Under the pieces are notes generated by a model, which saw only the letters and a list, made by a program, of their open reading frames with translations, was not told the DNA's origin and did not search any database. From positions 3,156,501-3,220,500 of the forward strand of contig NZ_CP125652.1 in NCBI RefSeq assembly GCF_030053135.1: a stretch of DNA of 64,000 nt, given 5' to 3'. This document shows positions 16,568-24,966 of this stretch, piece by piece. The DNA is from Rhizobium sp. BT04 (GTDB lineage Bacteria > Pseudomonadota > Alphaproteobacteria > Rhizobiales > Rhizobiaceae). A program made the position numbers and the translations under genes. Positions within the stretch are counted from its first letter, which is position 1. Each line of letters opens with the position of its first letter.

Positions 16568-16595
16568 GCGGAATTATGTAGCAAATGCCACCAAC
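16568..16595 (+). repeat. Left copy of a 28-bp inverted repeat flanking arsR-SRPBCC-clpP
   Basis: It matches the reverse complement of 18243-18270 at 27 of 28 bases (GCGGAATTATG, then T or G, then AGCAAATGCCACCAAC). Weaker similarity continues inward on both sides, with a shared TGCAAAACTCG. The stretch 16402-16784 otherwise holds the RIME element, the ArsR-site palindrome and no gene. Confidence 0.7.
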
Positions 16596-16760
16596 GACCA
16601 CTTTCGACCCATGCGAACATCAGACGTTTGCAAAACTCGGTCGCTTACATAAGGGTTTTGCGAAAGGAATTCCTCTCATTTTTTGATGCTGAGAGGTCGG
16701 TCGTTGATCGTAGGATTTCCGCAGCAATAGAAGGTTGCCCCGAAATAGCTTGCGAATCGC

Positions 16761-16776
16761 ATAAGTACGTGCTTAT
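16761..16776. promoter_or_regulatory. Palindrome in front of arsR, candidate ArsR operator
   Basis: ATAAGTACGTGCTTAT is a near-perfect 16-bp palindrome ending nine bases before the arsR start codon, where an autorepressor would block transcription. It resembles the A/T-rich palindromes used by ArsR-family repressors. Confidence 0.5.
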
Positions 16777-16784
16777 GTGTTCGT

Positions 16785-17099
16785 ATGATCGAGAATGACT
16801 TCTTCCGAGCTTTGGCAGACCCGACCCGCCGTGCGATCTTTGAGAAGCTGGCGGCAGGGAGCATGAATGCTAGTGCCTTGCGCGAGGGCATGGAGATTAG
16901 CCAGCCTGCGATGTCGCAACACCTTGCAGTTCTGCGCAGTGCAAAGCTCGTGAGGGAAGAACGACAGGGGCGTTTCGTGAATTACGAAGTCGATCCCGAT
17001 GGGTTGGCTCTCATCGCCCAGTGGCTCGCAAAATACCGCGCCTATTGGCCGGAGCGTATCGCTGCACTCAAAGTCTTGCTGAAGGACATGGATCAATGA
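16785..17099 (+). CDS. ArsR family transcriptional regulator
   Basis: The 104-residue winged-helix repressor opens FFRALADPTRRAIFEKLA, the ArsR hallmark, with recognition helix ISQPAMSQHLAVLRSAKLV and wing REERQGRFVNYEV. No metal-binding cysteines (ELCVCDL-type) are present, so it is not a metal sensor and belongs to the group paired with SRPBCC proteins. It overlaps the downstream SRPBCC gene (ATGA). There is no good ribosome site before the ATG, so translation may be leaderless or weak. Confidence 0.88.
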   Translation: MIENDFFRALADPTRRAIFEKLAAGSMNASALREGMEISQPAMSQHLAVLRSAKLVREERQGRFVNYEVDPDGLALIAQWLAKYRAYWPERIAALKVLLKDMDQ

Positions 17100-17455
17100 A
17101 CGAAGGGAAGACCAAGGAGCAGGATAGCGGCGTCGAGTTGGAGTTTGACTTGGGCGATCCGCCGCAAAAGGTCTGGCGTGCTGTTACCATTCCCGAACTT
17201 CGGGAAAGGTGGTTGCCGAAGGCAGCATTGGCTGATCCCGATGCGATCACCGTCACCCCCGGCCAGGAAGTTCGCTACAAGCTGCGTGACGATAACCCAC
17301 CTTTCCTTGAAAGCACCGTGACGTTCACGATCACCCCGAATGCCACTGGCGGCACTTGCCTTCGGATCGTCCACGAACTGACGGACGCAAGATTCGATGG
17401 AATGGCAAGAGCGCCGGCAAACAGCAACCGCCCGCTCCTCATGCTCGCCGCCTGA
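17096..17455 (+). CDS. SRPBCC (AHSA1-like) domain protein
   Basis: The 119-residue protein shows an AHSA1/START-like fold: FDLGDPPQKVWRAVTIPELRERWLP at the N-terminus and strands ESTVTFTITPNATGGTCLRIVHE. ArsR plus SRPBCC pairs are common two-gene operons, and the second protein probably binds a hydrophobic ligand. It is shorter than the usual 140-160 residues and ends ANSNRPLLMLAA, without the typical C-terminal helix (a long W-containing helix), so it may be slightly truncated. Start is by overlap with arsR. Confidence 0.78.
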   Translation: MNEGKTKEQDSGVELEFDLGDPPQKVWRAVTIPELRERWLPKAALADPDAITVTPGQEVRYKLRDDNPPFLESTVTFTITPNATGGTCLRIVHELTDARFDGMARAPANSNRPLLMLAA

Positions 17456-17500
17456 CACGGCGAGCCTCCCCTTAAAATTCTGAAAGTCTGGAGGTCGCCG

Positions 17501-18112
17501 ATGCGCGAAGCGATGCAACTCGTCCCTATGGTCATAGAACAGTCCAGCCGGGGGGAGCGATCCTTTGATATTTATTCCCGGCTTCTGCGCGAGCGGATTA
17601 TCTTCCTCAATGGCGAGGTGAACGATACCGTTTCGGCCCTCGTCTGTGCGCAGCTTTTGTTTTTAGAAGCGGAAAACCCAAAAAAGCCCATCAGCCTCTA
17701 TATCAATTCGCCGGGCGGCGTCGTGACCAGCGGCCTAGCCATGTACGATACCATGCGCTTCATCCGTGCGCCGGTTCATACACTTTGCATGGGGACGGCC
17801 CGTTCAATGGGATCGTTCCTGCTGATGGCAGGCGAACCCGGCGGAAGAGCCGCATTGCCCAATGTCAGTATCCTCATTCACCAGCCCTCCGGCGGCTTTC
17901 AAGGGCAGGCTTCCGACATGCTGATTCATGCCGAGGAAATTTTAAAGACCAAGCAACGCATGACGCGGCTCTACGCAGAGCATTGCGGACGTTCCTACGA
18001 AGACTTTGAGCGCGGGATGGATCGCGACCGCTTCATGACGGCGGAGGAGGCGCTTGAATGGGGTCTTATCGACCGTATTCTGAAGGTTCGGGAAGACACG
18101 AGCAGCCTATAA
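17501..18112 (+). CDS. clpP: ATP-dependent Clp protease proteolytic subunit, paralogue
   Basis: The 203-residue serine peptidase has the ClpP core: [23 protein letters not shown], the nucleophile Ser102 in GTARSMGSF, His127 in LIHQPSGG, and the Asp-containing [19 protein letters not shown], so the triad looks intact. It differs from housekeeping ClpP (usual GQAASMGS becomes GTARSMGS), suggesting a specialised ClpP of a multi-copy rhizobial set. Start ATG follows GGAGG at ideal distance. It lies 45 bases after the SRPBCC gene, inside the repeat-bounded block. Confidence 0.9.
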   Translation: MREAMQLVPMVIEQSSRGERSFDIYSRLLRERIIFLNGEVNDTVSALVCAQLLFLEAENPKKPISLYINSPGGVVTSGLAMYDTMRFIRAPVHTLCMGTARSMGSFLLMAGEPGGRAALPNVSILIHQPSGGFQGQASDMLIHAEEILKTKQRMTRLYAEHCGRSYEDFERGMDRDRFMTAEEALEWGLIDRILKVREDTSSL

Positions 18113-18242
18113 GCCTTGCCGCAAAAATCCCCATTAAGGCTACAGTTGTTTTTCCAACTTCTGCGATGTCGCAGAATAACGAGTTTTGCAGCAGCCACAA
18201 TGACCGCTCCTGGCGCAAAGTGCCAACGCCGCATCGTTATCG

Positions 18243-18270
18243 GTTGGTGGCATTTGCTCCATAATTCCGC
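18243..18270 (-). repeat. Right copy of the 28-bp inverted repeat flanking arsR-SRPBCC-clpP
   Basis: The inverted partner of 16568-16595 has 27 of 28 bases identical. The 506-base gap after clpP (18113-18618) contains this repeat, an orphan minus-strand terminator and a 20-mer shared with 33334-33353, but no convincing gene. Confidence 0.7.
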
Positions 18271-18301
18271 AGAAAGGCAATCGCCGGCCGCGCCATCCGA
18301 A

Positions 18302-18330
18302 AACAAAAAAAGCGGGCACAGCCCGCTTTT
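18302..18330 (-). terminator. Strong leftward intrinsic terminator without an assigned gene
   Basis: Reading leftward: AAAAGCGGGC-tgt-GCCCGCTTTTTTTG, a 9-10-bp stem with a seven-T run. No annotated minus-strand gene precedes it. A minus-strand transcript from about 18440 would contain the 20-mer TGACCACGGATGAACTGGCA (18386-18367). A candidate sRNA or very short peptide gene. Confidence 0.65.
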
Positions 18331-18618
18331 CCGCTCCGGCCGTGCCGGATATCCGGATCGCGAAGCTGCCAGTTCATCCGTGGTCAGCATCACGCCAGTA
18401 AGATCGAAGGAATCATCCTTCATGCGCCCGGCTGCAACTGAAAGCTGCTCATGCCGGTCTTCTTGCGAGTATTTCTAGATTTTGAAAATGACAGGGACAT
18501 GACGAATAGGCGGCACTTTTGCGAAGAAATAGAAGCGACGTCCCATTTATCCTTCCAAACCGCGGAAATTTCGCTAAGACCGAACCCCGGCTATCACAAA
18601 TCCGGGACCACCCATTTC

Positions 18619-19611
18619 ATGACAAGATTCGATGTTCTGACAGTCGGCAACGCAATCGTGGATATCATTGCCCGTTGCGACGACCAGTTCCTCATTGACA
18701 ACCAGATCACCAAGGCGGCGATGAACCTCATCGATGCCGAGCGCGCCGAACTCTTGTATTCGCGCATGGGGCCGGCTCTCGAAGCCTCCGGCGGCAGCGC
18801 CGGCAACACGGCGGCGGGCGTGGCCAACCTCGGCGGCAAAGCTGCCTATTTCGGCAATGTCGCTGCAGATCAGCTCGGCGACATCTTCACGCACGACATC
18901 CGTGCCCAGGGCGTTCACTACCAGACCCGGCCCAAGGGCACCTTCCCGCCGACGGCGCGCTCGATGATCTTCGTCACCGAGGACGGCGAGCGTTCGATGA
19001 ATACCTATCTCGGCGCTTGCGTCGAGCTCGGTCCCGAGGACGTCGAGATCGACGTCGTGGCCGACGCCAAGGTCACCTATTTCGAAGGTTATCTCTGGGA
19101 TCCGCCGCGCGCCAAGGAAGCGATCCTCGATTGTGCCCGCATCGCCCATGAAAACGGCCGCGAAATGTCGATGACGCTGTCCGACAGCTTCTGTGTCGGC
19201 CGTTATCGCGGCGAATTCCTCGATCTGATGCGCTCCGGCAAGGTCGATATCGTCTTCGCCAATCGCCAGGAAGCACTGTCGCTCTACGAAACCGATGATT
19301 TCGAGGAGGCGCTGAACAGGATCGCCGCCGATTGCAAGATCGCCGCCGTGACGATGAGCGAGAACGGCGCCGTCATTCTGAAGGGCCGCGAGCGTTATTA
19401 CGTCGATGCGATCAAGATCAGGGAAGTCGTGGATACGACGGGCGCCGGCGATCTCTTCGCCTCCGGCTTCCTCTATGGCTACACGCAGGGACGGTCTCTG
19501 GAGGATTGCGGCAAGCTCGGCTGCCTCGCCGCCGGCATCGTCATCCAGCAGATCGGCCCGCGCCCAATGACCTCGCTCTCCGAGGCCGCCAAACAGGCCG
19601 GGCTTATTTGA
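18619..19611 (+). CDS. PfkB family carbohydrate kinase (adenosine kinase-like)
   Basis: The 330-residue sugar/nucleoside kinase has the N-terminal RFDVLTVGNAIVDIIARCDD, the substrate region SGGSAGNTAAGVANLGGKAAYFG, and the C-terminal PfkB signature DTTGAGDLFASGFLYGY with catalytic Asp and anion hole. The N-terminal pattern resembles bacterial adenosine kinase annotations. The substrate is not certain. The ATG at 18619 matches the family start, and upstream in-frame codons are not conserved-looking. Its 3' end overlaps the converging SH3 gene by eight bases. Confidence 0.9.
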   Translation: MTRFDVLTVGNAIVDIIARCDDQFLIDNQITKAAMNLIDAERAELLYSRMGPALEASGGSAGNTAAGVANLGGKAAYFGNVAADQLGDIFTHDIRAQGVHYQTRPKGTFPPTARSMIFVTEDGERSMNTYLGACVELGPEDVEIDVVADAKVTYFEGYLWDPPRAKEAILDCARIAHENGREMSMTLSDSFCVGRYRGEFLDLMRSGKVDIVFANRQEALSLYETDDFEEALNRIAADCKIAAVTMSENGAVILKGRERYYVDAIKIREVVDTTGAGDLFASGFLYGYTQGRSLEDCGKLGCLAAGIVIQQIGPRPMTSLSEAAKQAGLI

Positions 19612-20143
19612 AGGCTTCGCCGGGATAGGCGCCCCAGATTTCCGACTGCGCCACCCAGCCCGAGGCGCCGTCGGTTTCAGCGCGGCACCAGTCGCCGTTG
19701 CATTCGCCGATCGTCACCATCACGCCGGGTTCCAGCTTGGCGACGATCGAGGCGGACGGCTGCGCCTCGCGGCGCAGATTGACGAAGACGCCCTTGCCCT
19801 TGGTCTTCATCCACGGCGCGGCGATCGCCGCGCGCTGGCCTGACAGCAGCGACTGGTTGACCCAGCCTTCGGTGCCGTCGGCATCGCGGATGCGGCGCCA
19901 ATTGTCGTATTCCTGGATGATCTCCACCGGCAGGCCGGATTTCAGGTACATCCATGAAACCGCGTAATCCGTTCCCGGGCCGATGCGCAGGTTGACGCGT
20001 TTGGATTTCAGCGTGACGAAACGCGGCAAAGGCAGCCCACTCGGTCCCTTGGCCGCCTGCGCATGGGCAAGTTCCAGGGTGGCGAGGGATGTAGTCAGAG
20101 CGATCGCGACGGCGAGGCAGGACTTCAGGACTTTGCTGCGCAT
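19604..20143 (-). CDS. Secreted SH3 domain protein
   Basis: The 179-residue protein has a signal peptide (residues 1-27, ending LELAHAQA) and two bacterial SH3 (SH3_4/YgiM-like) domains. The first has SKRVNLRIGPGTDYAVSWMYL and GTEGWVNQSLLSG, the second FVNLRREAQPSASIVAKLEPG and GWVAQSEIWG. Such proteins are periplasmic and often bind peptidoglycan or partner enzymes. Start ATG 20143 is preceded by GGAAG. It diverges from the dehydrogenase gene at 20331. Confidence 0.85.
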   Translation of the reverse strand: MRSKVLKSCLAVAIALTTSLATLELAHAQAAKGPSGLPLPRFVTLKSKRVNLRIGPGTDYAVSWMYLKSGLPVEIIQEYDNWRRIRDADGTEGWVNQSLLSGQRAAIAAPWMKTKGKGVFVNLRREAQPSASIVAKLEPGVMVTIGECNGDWCRAETDGASGWVAQSEIWGAYPGEAFK

Positions 20144-20330
20144 GGAAAGCTTCCGTTTGCTCGAATTCGCGGGCCAGGCCCAGCCTGCTCGCTGTCCGGG
20201 CACTGACATTCCCCGGCTGCACCACGAGTTTTGTTTGTCTTCGCGTGCGGGTCTGGTAGAAAATGCCCTGAATGGAAAAGTTATCCCCTTTCTTGGTTAA
20301 AGACCTCTGAACAAGGCACCACAGCCAGCC

Positions 20331-21332
20331 ATGACAGCGAAGAAAAAACCCAAGGTCTACATCACCCGCAAATTGCCCGATGCCGTCGAAACCCGCATGC
20401 GGGAGCTCTTCGACGCCGAGCTGAACATCGACGACGCGCCGCGTTCCGTTTCCGAGCTTGTCGCCGCCGTCAGGACCGCCGAGGTGCTGGTGCCGACCGT
20501 CACCGATCGTATCGACGCGGCGCTGATCGACCAGGCGGGGCCGCAGATGAAGCTGATTGCGAGCTTCTCCAACGGCACGGATCATATCGACGTCGAGGCG
20601 GCGGCGCGCAAGGGTATCACCGTCACCAACACGCCGAACGTGCTGACCGAGGACACCGCCGACATGACGATGGCCCTCATTCTCGCGGTTCCGAGAAGGC
20701 TTGGCGAAGGTGCGCGAGTGCTGACCGACAAGCCGGGCGAATGGGCCGGCTGGTCTCCCACCTGGATGCTCGGCCGGCGCATTCACGGCAAGCGCATCGG
20801 CATCGTCGGCATGGGCCGCATCGGTACGGCGGTTGCCCGTCGCGCCAAGGCTTTCGGCCTGTCGATCCACTACCACAACCGCAAGCGCGTCAATCCGGCC
20901 ATCGAGGACGAGCTGGAGGCGACCTATTGGGAAAGCCTCGACCAGATGCTTGCCCGCGTCGACATCGTTTCGGTCAATTGCCCGTCGACACCGGCGACCT
21001 TCCACCTGATCTCGGCGCGCCGTCTGGCGCTGCTGCAGCCGACGGCCTATCTCGTCAACACCGCGCGCGGCGATGTGGTCGATGAAGCCGCGCTGATCAA
21101 GTCGCTGCGGGAGGGCCGGATCGCCGGTGCCGGCCTCGACGTTTTCGAAAACGAGCCCGCCGTCAACCCGAAGCTCGTCAAGCTCGCCAACGAGGGCAAG
21201 GTCGTGCTGCTGCCACATATGAGTTCGGCGACGATCGAAGGCCGCATCGACATGGGCGACAAGGTGATCATCAATATCCGCACCTTCATCGACGGCCACA
21301 GGCCGCCGAATCGGGTCCTGCCGGGCCGTTGA
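20331..21332 (+). CDS. D-2-hydroxyacid dehydrogenase (glyoxylate/hydroxypyruvate reductase-like)
   Basis: The 333-residue NAD(P)-dependent enzyme has a Rossmann motif GKRIGIVGMGRIGTAVARRAKAFG and the family signature VDIVSVNCPSTPATFHLI. The catalytic triad appears as Arg in NTARGDVVDEAAL, Glu in GLDVFENEP and His in LLPHMSSAT. The tail RPPNRVLPGR is shared with alphaproteobacterial glyoxylate reductases. Substrate preference is inferred only from family. Confidence 0.92.
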   Translation: MTAKKKPKVYITRKLPDAVETRMRELFDAELNIDDAPRSVSELVAAVRTAEVLVPTVTDRIDAALIDQAGPQMKLIASFSNGTDHIDVEAAARKGITVTNTPNVLTEDTADMTMALILAVPRRLGEGARVLTDKPGEWAGWSPTWMLGRRIHGKRIGIVGMGRIGTAVARRAKAFGLSIHYHNRKRVNPAIEDELEATYWESLDQMLARVDIVSVNCPSTPATFHLISARRLALLQPTAYLVNTARGDVVDEAALIKSLREGRIAGAGLDVFENEPAVNPKLVKLANEGKVVLLPHMSSATIEGRIDMGDKVIINIRTFIDGHRPPNRVLPGR

Positions 21333-21348
21333 AGGCGGCGAGCTGAAT

Positions 21349-21837
21349 TCAGGCGGTGCGGACCGGCGGTGCAAGGACCTTGCGCATCTCGACAAATGTC
21401 GTCCTGGCAAAACCGGGATGCGCCTTTTCGGCGGTTCTGGAAAATCCCCAGGCGGCGAAGACGGCGTGATTGTCGGTGAGTTCAATCCGCGTTTCCAGCC
21501 GCAACGCGGGAAGACCGAGCGCCGCAGCCGTCTCCTCGGCAATCGCCAGCAGCCGCTTGCCGAGGCCCTTGCCTTGTACCTCAGGCAGAACGGCGAGCTT
21601 GCCGACATAGAGGCAATCGGCCTCCGGCCGCAGGAATAGGCAGCCGATCAACTTTTCGCCGTCGATGGCGACATGGCAGATCTCGGCCCTGGCCTTTTCG
21701 GCGAGCGATACCGCCGTCAGCTTGAGCGCCGAGGATGGCGGGTCAATCCTGCCGTTCATCGAGGCGAAGGCGGCGAGGATCAGTGCGAGCAGTTCGTCCC
21801 AGCGCGTGAAGTTCTGGTCGAGGCGGACGATCGTCAT
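21349..21837 (-). CDS. GNAT family N-acetyltransferase
   Basis: The 162-residue GNAT protein has acetyl-CoA motif VLPEVQGKGLGKRLLAIAEE and the motif B region ELTDNHAVFAAWGFSRTAE. N-terminal MTIVRLDQNFTRWDELLALI is common to a rhizobial subfamily. The start overlaps the stop of the upstream moeB/thiF-type gene (ATGA), so recF, this E1-like gene and the GNAT form one leftward operon. The substrate is unknown. Confidence 0.87.
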   Translation of the reverse strand: MTIVRLDQNFTRWDELLALILAAFASMNGRIDPPSSALKLTAVSLAEKARAEICHVAIDGEKLIGCLFLRPEADCLYVGKLAVLPEVQGKGLGKRLLAIAEETAAALGLPALRLETRIELTDNHAVFAAWGFSRTAEKAHPGFARTTFVEMRKVLAPPVRTA

Positions 21838-22658
21838 CCGGTTTGTCTCTCCCGCGTGCGGCGTCTTCTGTAGCGGACCGTGTCGAAGCGGGCCGCAAGC
21901 GCGTCGTAGAGCAGCAGCCGTCCAACCAGCGGCTCGCCGGAGCCGGTGACGAGCTTGATCGCCTCCATCGCCATCATCGTGCCGATGACGCCAGTGAGCG
22001 CGCCGATGATGCCGGCCTCGGCGCAGGCGGGGATGAGCCCCGCCGGCGGCGCTTCCGGAAACAAGTCGCGATATCTGGGGTTGGGTGTTCCGTCCTCGGC
22101 AGTTTCATAGGGTTTGAGAACCGTCAGCGAGCCATCGAAACGCCCGACAGCGCCGCTGACGAGCGGAATGCGTGCTTCCTCCGCCGCATCGGCGGCGGCG
22201 TAACGCGTGTCGAAATTGTCGGAGCCGTCGATCAGGAGATCGAAGCCGGATAATTGCCGGCGGGCGGTCTCCGGGGAAAAGCGTTCCTCGAAGCGCATCA
22301 GCCGGACATGCGGATTGAGCCTGGCGATGGCGAAGGCGGCACTTTCCGTCTTCAATTCGCCGATCGTACCGGAATCATGGATCACCTGGCGCTGCAGGTT
22401 CGACAGCGACACTCGGTCGTCATCGACGATACCGAGCGTGCCGATCCCGGCTGCGGCGAGATATTGCAGAACCGGCGCACCGAGGCCGCCGGCGCCGATT
22501 ACCAGCACCCGGGCGGCTTTCAGCCTCTGCTGGCCGGCGCCGCCGATCTCGGGAAGCAGGATATGGCGGTGATAACGGGCGATTTCGTCGGGGCTGAGCG
22601 GTTCCATGACGCCGACGTTATCATGGCGCCCGAGGCCGGGAAAAGCCGCTTCCGTCAT
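21834..22658 (-). CDS. moeB: MoeB/ThiF-type E1-like adenylyltransferase
   Basis: The 274-residue protein adenylates the C-terminal glycine of a ubiquitin-like sulfur carrier (MoaD or ThiS). Signatures are RYHRHILLPEIGGAGQQRL, the ATP site VLVIGAGGLGAPVLQYLAAAG, DDRVSLSNLQRQ with the conserved Asp and Arg, and DLLIDGSDNFDTRY. The catalytic Cys lies around PACAEAGIIG. The CxxC zinc pairs of classical MoeB are not evident, so ThiF is an alternative reading. The ATG at 22658 overlaps recF, and an internal ATG at 22607 is the alternative start. Confidence 0.85.
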   Translation of the reverse strand: MTEAAFPGLGRHDNVGVMEPLSPDEIARYHRHILLPEIGGAGQQRLKAARVLVIGAGGLGAPVLQYLAAAGIGTLGIVDDDRVSLSNLQRQVIHDSGTIGELKTESAAFAIARLNPHVRLMRFEERFSPETARRQLSGFDLLIDGSDNFDTRYAAADAAEEARIPLVSGAVGRFDGSLTVLKPYETAEDGTPNPRYRDLFPEAPPAGLIPACAEAGIIGALTGVIGTMMAMEAIKLVTGSGEPLVGRLLLYDALAARFDTVRYRRRRTRERQTG

Positions 22659-23779
22659 TCGAACACTCTTCCGTCGGCAACCGTAAAGAACTGTGCCCTG
22701 TCGCCGAGCGCCGAAAACATGACGCGATCCGTTCCGGTCATGAAGGCCTGGCCGCCGAGCCCATCGATGAGGTCGAACAGCGCGGCCCGGCGTCCCTCGT
22801 CGAGGTGCGCCGCGATCTCGTCGAGGAGGAGGATCGGTGCGTGGCCGGTGAGGTTGCCGACGAGGCGCGCATGCGCAAGCACCAGCCCGACAAGCAATGC
22901 TTTCTGCTCGCCGGTCGAGCAGCGCTCCGCCTCCATTGCCTTCTCGCGGTGGTGCACGATGAGATCGGCCCGGTGCGGCCCCTCGAGCGTACGCCCTGCG
23001 CCGGCGTCGCGGTAGCGGCTCTCTGCCAGCATTGCCGCGTAATCGTCCTCGAGGTCGACCGAGGCGCGCGAATACTGCCCGTCCATGAAGCCGGAAAGCT
23101 GTAGCGATGCGGAAGGGAAGGGCGAGTTCTCGCGGCTCTCCTTGATCAGCCGGGTCAGCAGGCCGAGCATTTCCTGCCGGGCGAGCGCCATGGCAATGCC
23201 GAGGCTTGCCATCTGTTCCTCGATGCCGGCAAGCCAGGAGGGGTCGAAGCGGCCTTCATCCAGCAATTTGTTGCGGCTGCGCATGGCGCGCTCGAAATCG
23301 CTGGCGCGACGGCCATGGGCGGGATCGAGCGACAGCACCAGCCGGTCGAGAAAGCGGCGCCGGTCGGAGGAGGCGCCGGTAAAGAGGCCGTCCATCGCCG
23401 GTGTCAGCCAGAGAAGACGCAGATGGTCGGTCAGTTCCTCTGCGGTTTTGGCGGGGGTACCGTTGATCCGCAGCCTGCGGGCGGTGGTTTCCTCGCCCCT
23501 TTCGATCCCGGTGCCGATCTCGACGTCGCCTTCCATGCCGTCGAGGGCGGCGAAGATCGAAAAACCGCCGGATGCGCCGACCCGGGTGATGTCGCCATAG
23601 GCGGCGCGGCGCAGGCCGCGGCCGGGCGAAAGCAGCGAGACGGCCTCCATGAGATTGGTCTTGCCGGCACCGTTGTCTCCCGTCAGCACGGCGTGCCGGC
23701 CATCAAGGGCTAGGGCCGCCGACGCATAGTTACGGAAGTCTGTCAGTTTCAGACGGGAAAGAGAAACCTTGTGCGGCAT
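22655..23779 (-). CDS. recF: DNA replication and repair protein RecF
   Basis: The 374-residue SMC-like ATPase binds gapped DNA and, with RecO and RecR, loads RecA. N-terminal LSRLKLTDFRNYASAALAL leads to Walker A LTGDNGAGKTNLMEAVS. The ABC-type signature is STGEQKALLVGLVLAHA, and Walker B is PILLLDEIAAHLDEGRR. The ATG at 23779 fits the family start. A 274-bp inverted-repeat element ends only about 30 bases upstream, so the native promoter may have been displaced or supplied by it. Confidence 0.95.
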   Translation of the reverse strand: MPHKVSLSRLKLTDFRNYASAALALDGRHAVLTGDNGAGKTNLMEAVSLLSPGRGLRRAAYGDITRVGASGGFSIFAALDGMEGDVEIGTGIERGEETTARRLRINGTPAKTAEELTDHLRLLWLTPAMDGLFTGASSDRRRFLDRLVLSLDPAHGRRASDFERAMRSRNKLLDEGRFDPSWLAGIEEQMASLGIAMALARQEMLGLLTRLIKESRENSPFPSASLQLSGFMDGQYSRASVDLEDDYAAMLAESRYRDAGAGRTLEGPHRADLIVHHREKAMEAERCSTGEQKALLVGLVLAHARLVGNLTGHAPILLLDEIAAHLDEGRRAALFDLIDGLGGQAFMTGTDRVMFSALGDRAQFFTVADGRVFE

Positions 23780-23808
23780 CGAATGTCCGGAATCGTGAAG
23801 CGTGACAG

Positions 23809-24082
23809 TTAGAGCCTTTCCTGGCCAGATTGAAGCATTCTGTTGGCTCAAACGGAGTCGGATGGTCGACCGGCCGGCGCGCGTCGTAGCCCAGTTCTAC
23901 GGCCAAGCCGGCCGGTCGATCAGCCGGCCCGTTTCGGCCAACCCGAAGGGCCGGGCATCTTTCCGCCAGGGCAAAGGCGATCGGCTCGGACGTACCAAGG
24001 GGTATGCCCGTCGCCAATCGCCTTTGCCCTGACGAAAACCTGCTCCGGCAGAATGCTTCAATCTGGCCAGGAAAGGCTCTAA
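23809..24082. mobile_element. MITE-like palindromic element with 34-bp perfect terminal inverted repeats
   Basis: Bases 23809-23842 (TTAGAGCCTTTCCTGG...) are the exact reverse complement of 24049-24082. Inside lie two further inverted pairs: GTCGACCGGCCGG with CCGGCCGGTCGAT, and CAGGGCAAAGGCGAT with ATCGCCTTTGCCCTG. No open reading frame of note lies within it. The remainder of the gap to the XRE gene (24083-24475) shows no gene. No transposase is present, so mobilisation would be in trans. Confidence 0.65.
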
Positions 24083-24475
24083 GCCTAAGCGGCGTTGATA
24101 GCAAGGCTGACAGCTTGACTGCCGGGGATCGTGTCCCTCTGGTGGTGTCGGACCGCGGCGGTATTTTTTGGCGGATCCTGTGACCGAGGTCCTGGCGTCC
24201 GACACCCACTCGATGTAACGGGCACCTAGCCACTCTCCAATCGGCTAAAAATACAACCTGAGAGCGGATGATCCGGCACCGCTGGGCCGAGATCGTCGAC
24301 GGTCACGATCAACGTCGGCAAGCGCCGGATATTAGGGCTTTTACTGCATTCCCTGGAGGTCGCTGACGTAACGTAAAGCCCAAAAAAAGTCGGTTGAATT
24401 TTGCAACTGCAGGGTTGAGTTATCCCGTGAAACCGATATGGTAAACGAACTGTTTAGGTATGAGAGAGCGATGAA

Positions 24476-24835
24476 GTGCCAGATCCGGTTGATATTATCG
24501 TCGGTCGCAACGTAAGACAGTTTCGCGCCCTTCGCCGTGTTTCGCAGCTCGAGCTTGGCGAAGCACTCGGACTGACTTTCCAGCAGATCCAGAAATACGA
24601 AAAAGGCGCGAACCGCGTTTCCGCCAGCAAGCTGCATCAGATCGCGGTTTTTCTCGATGTCGAGATCTCTGCTCTTTTCGAGGGGGTATCGCAATTCGGC
24701 AGCCGGGTCGAACTCAGCCCTGATGCCTATGCGCTTGCCCTGAGCTACGACAAACTGAGCTCATCGGCGGGCAAGGAAGCAGTCAAGACCATCCTCACCC
24801 TCATGGTTGGCGAAACGGCCGAAACCGCCGCCTGA
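24476..24835 (+). CDS. XRE family helix-turn-helix regulator
   Basis: The 119-residue protein has an N-terminal HTH_3 domain: NVRQFRALRRVSQLELGEAL, GLTFQQIQKYEKGANRVSAS, KLHQIAVFLDV. It belongs to the group of short rhizobial regulators whose C-terminal half (residues 70-119) is a helical tail of unknown role. A GTG at 24476 preceded by GAGAGAG is the start. It stands alone between the recF-proximal element and a small hypothetical gene, and no target is evident. Confidence 0.85.
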   Translation: MPDPVDIIVGRNVRQFRALRRVSQLELGEALGLTFQQIQKYEKGANRVSASKLHQIAVFLDVEISALFEGVSQFGSRVELSPDAYALALSYDKLSSSAGKEAVKTILTLMVGETAETAA

Positions 24836-24966
24836 TCTCACCGAGCCTCACACAGAGCATGACCTGGGTCCGGGGGATATCTGGACACATGCAGCCGTGC
24901 GGCAATTTGGAGACATCAAGACAAGACCGGACGCATGTCCGTTGATGCGATTCTATGCCGTGCGTT

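Noticed and set aside
17995..18423. 142-codon minus-strand frame from MKDDSFDLTG
   Set aside because: It reads straight through a strong intrinsic terminator and then antisense into clpP. At most the first 30-40 codons could be real.
20231..21085. 284-codon plus-strand frame overlapping the D-2-hydroxyacid dehydrogenase
   Set aside because: It is a shifted frame of the dehydrogenase, whose NAD and catalytic motifs are all in the other frame.
24341..24694. 117-codon minus-strand frame near the XRE regulator
   Set aside because: It is antisense to the regulator's HTH, with no ribosome site and no recognisable features.
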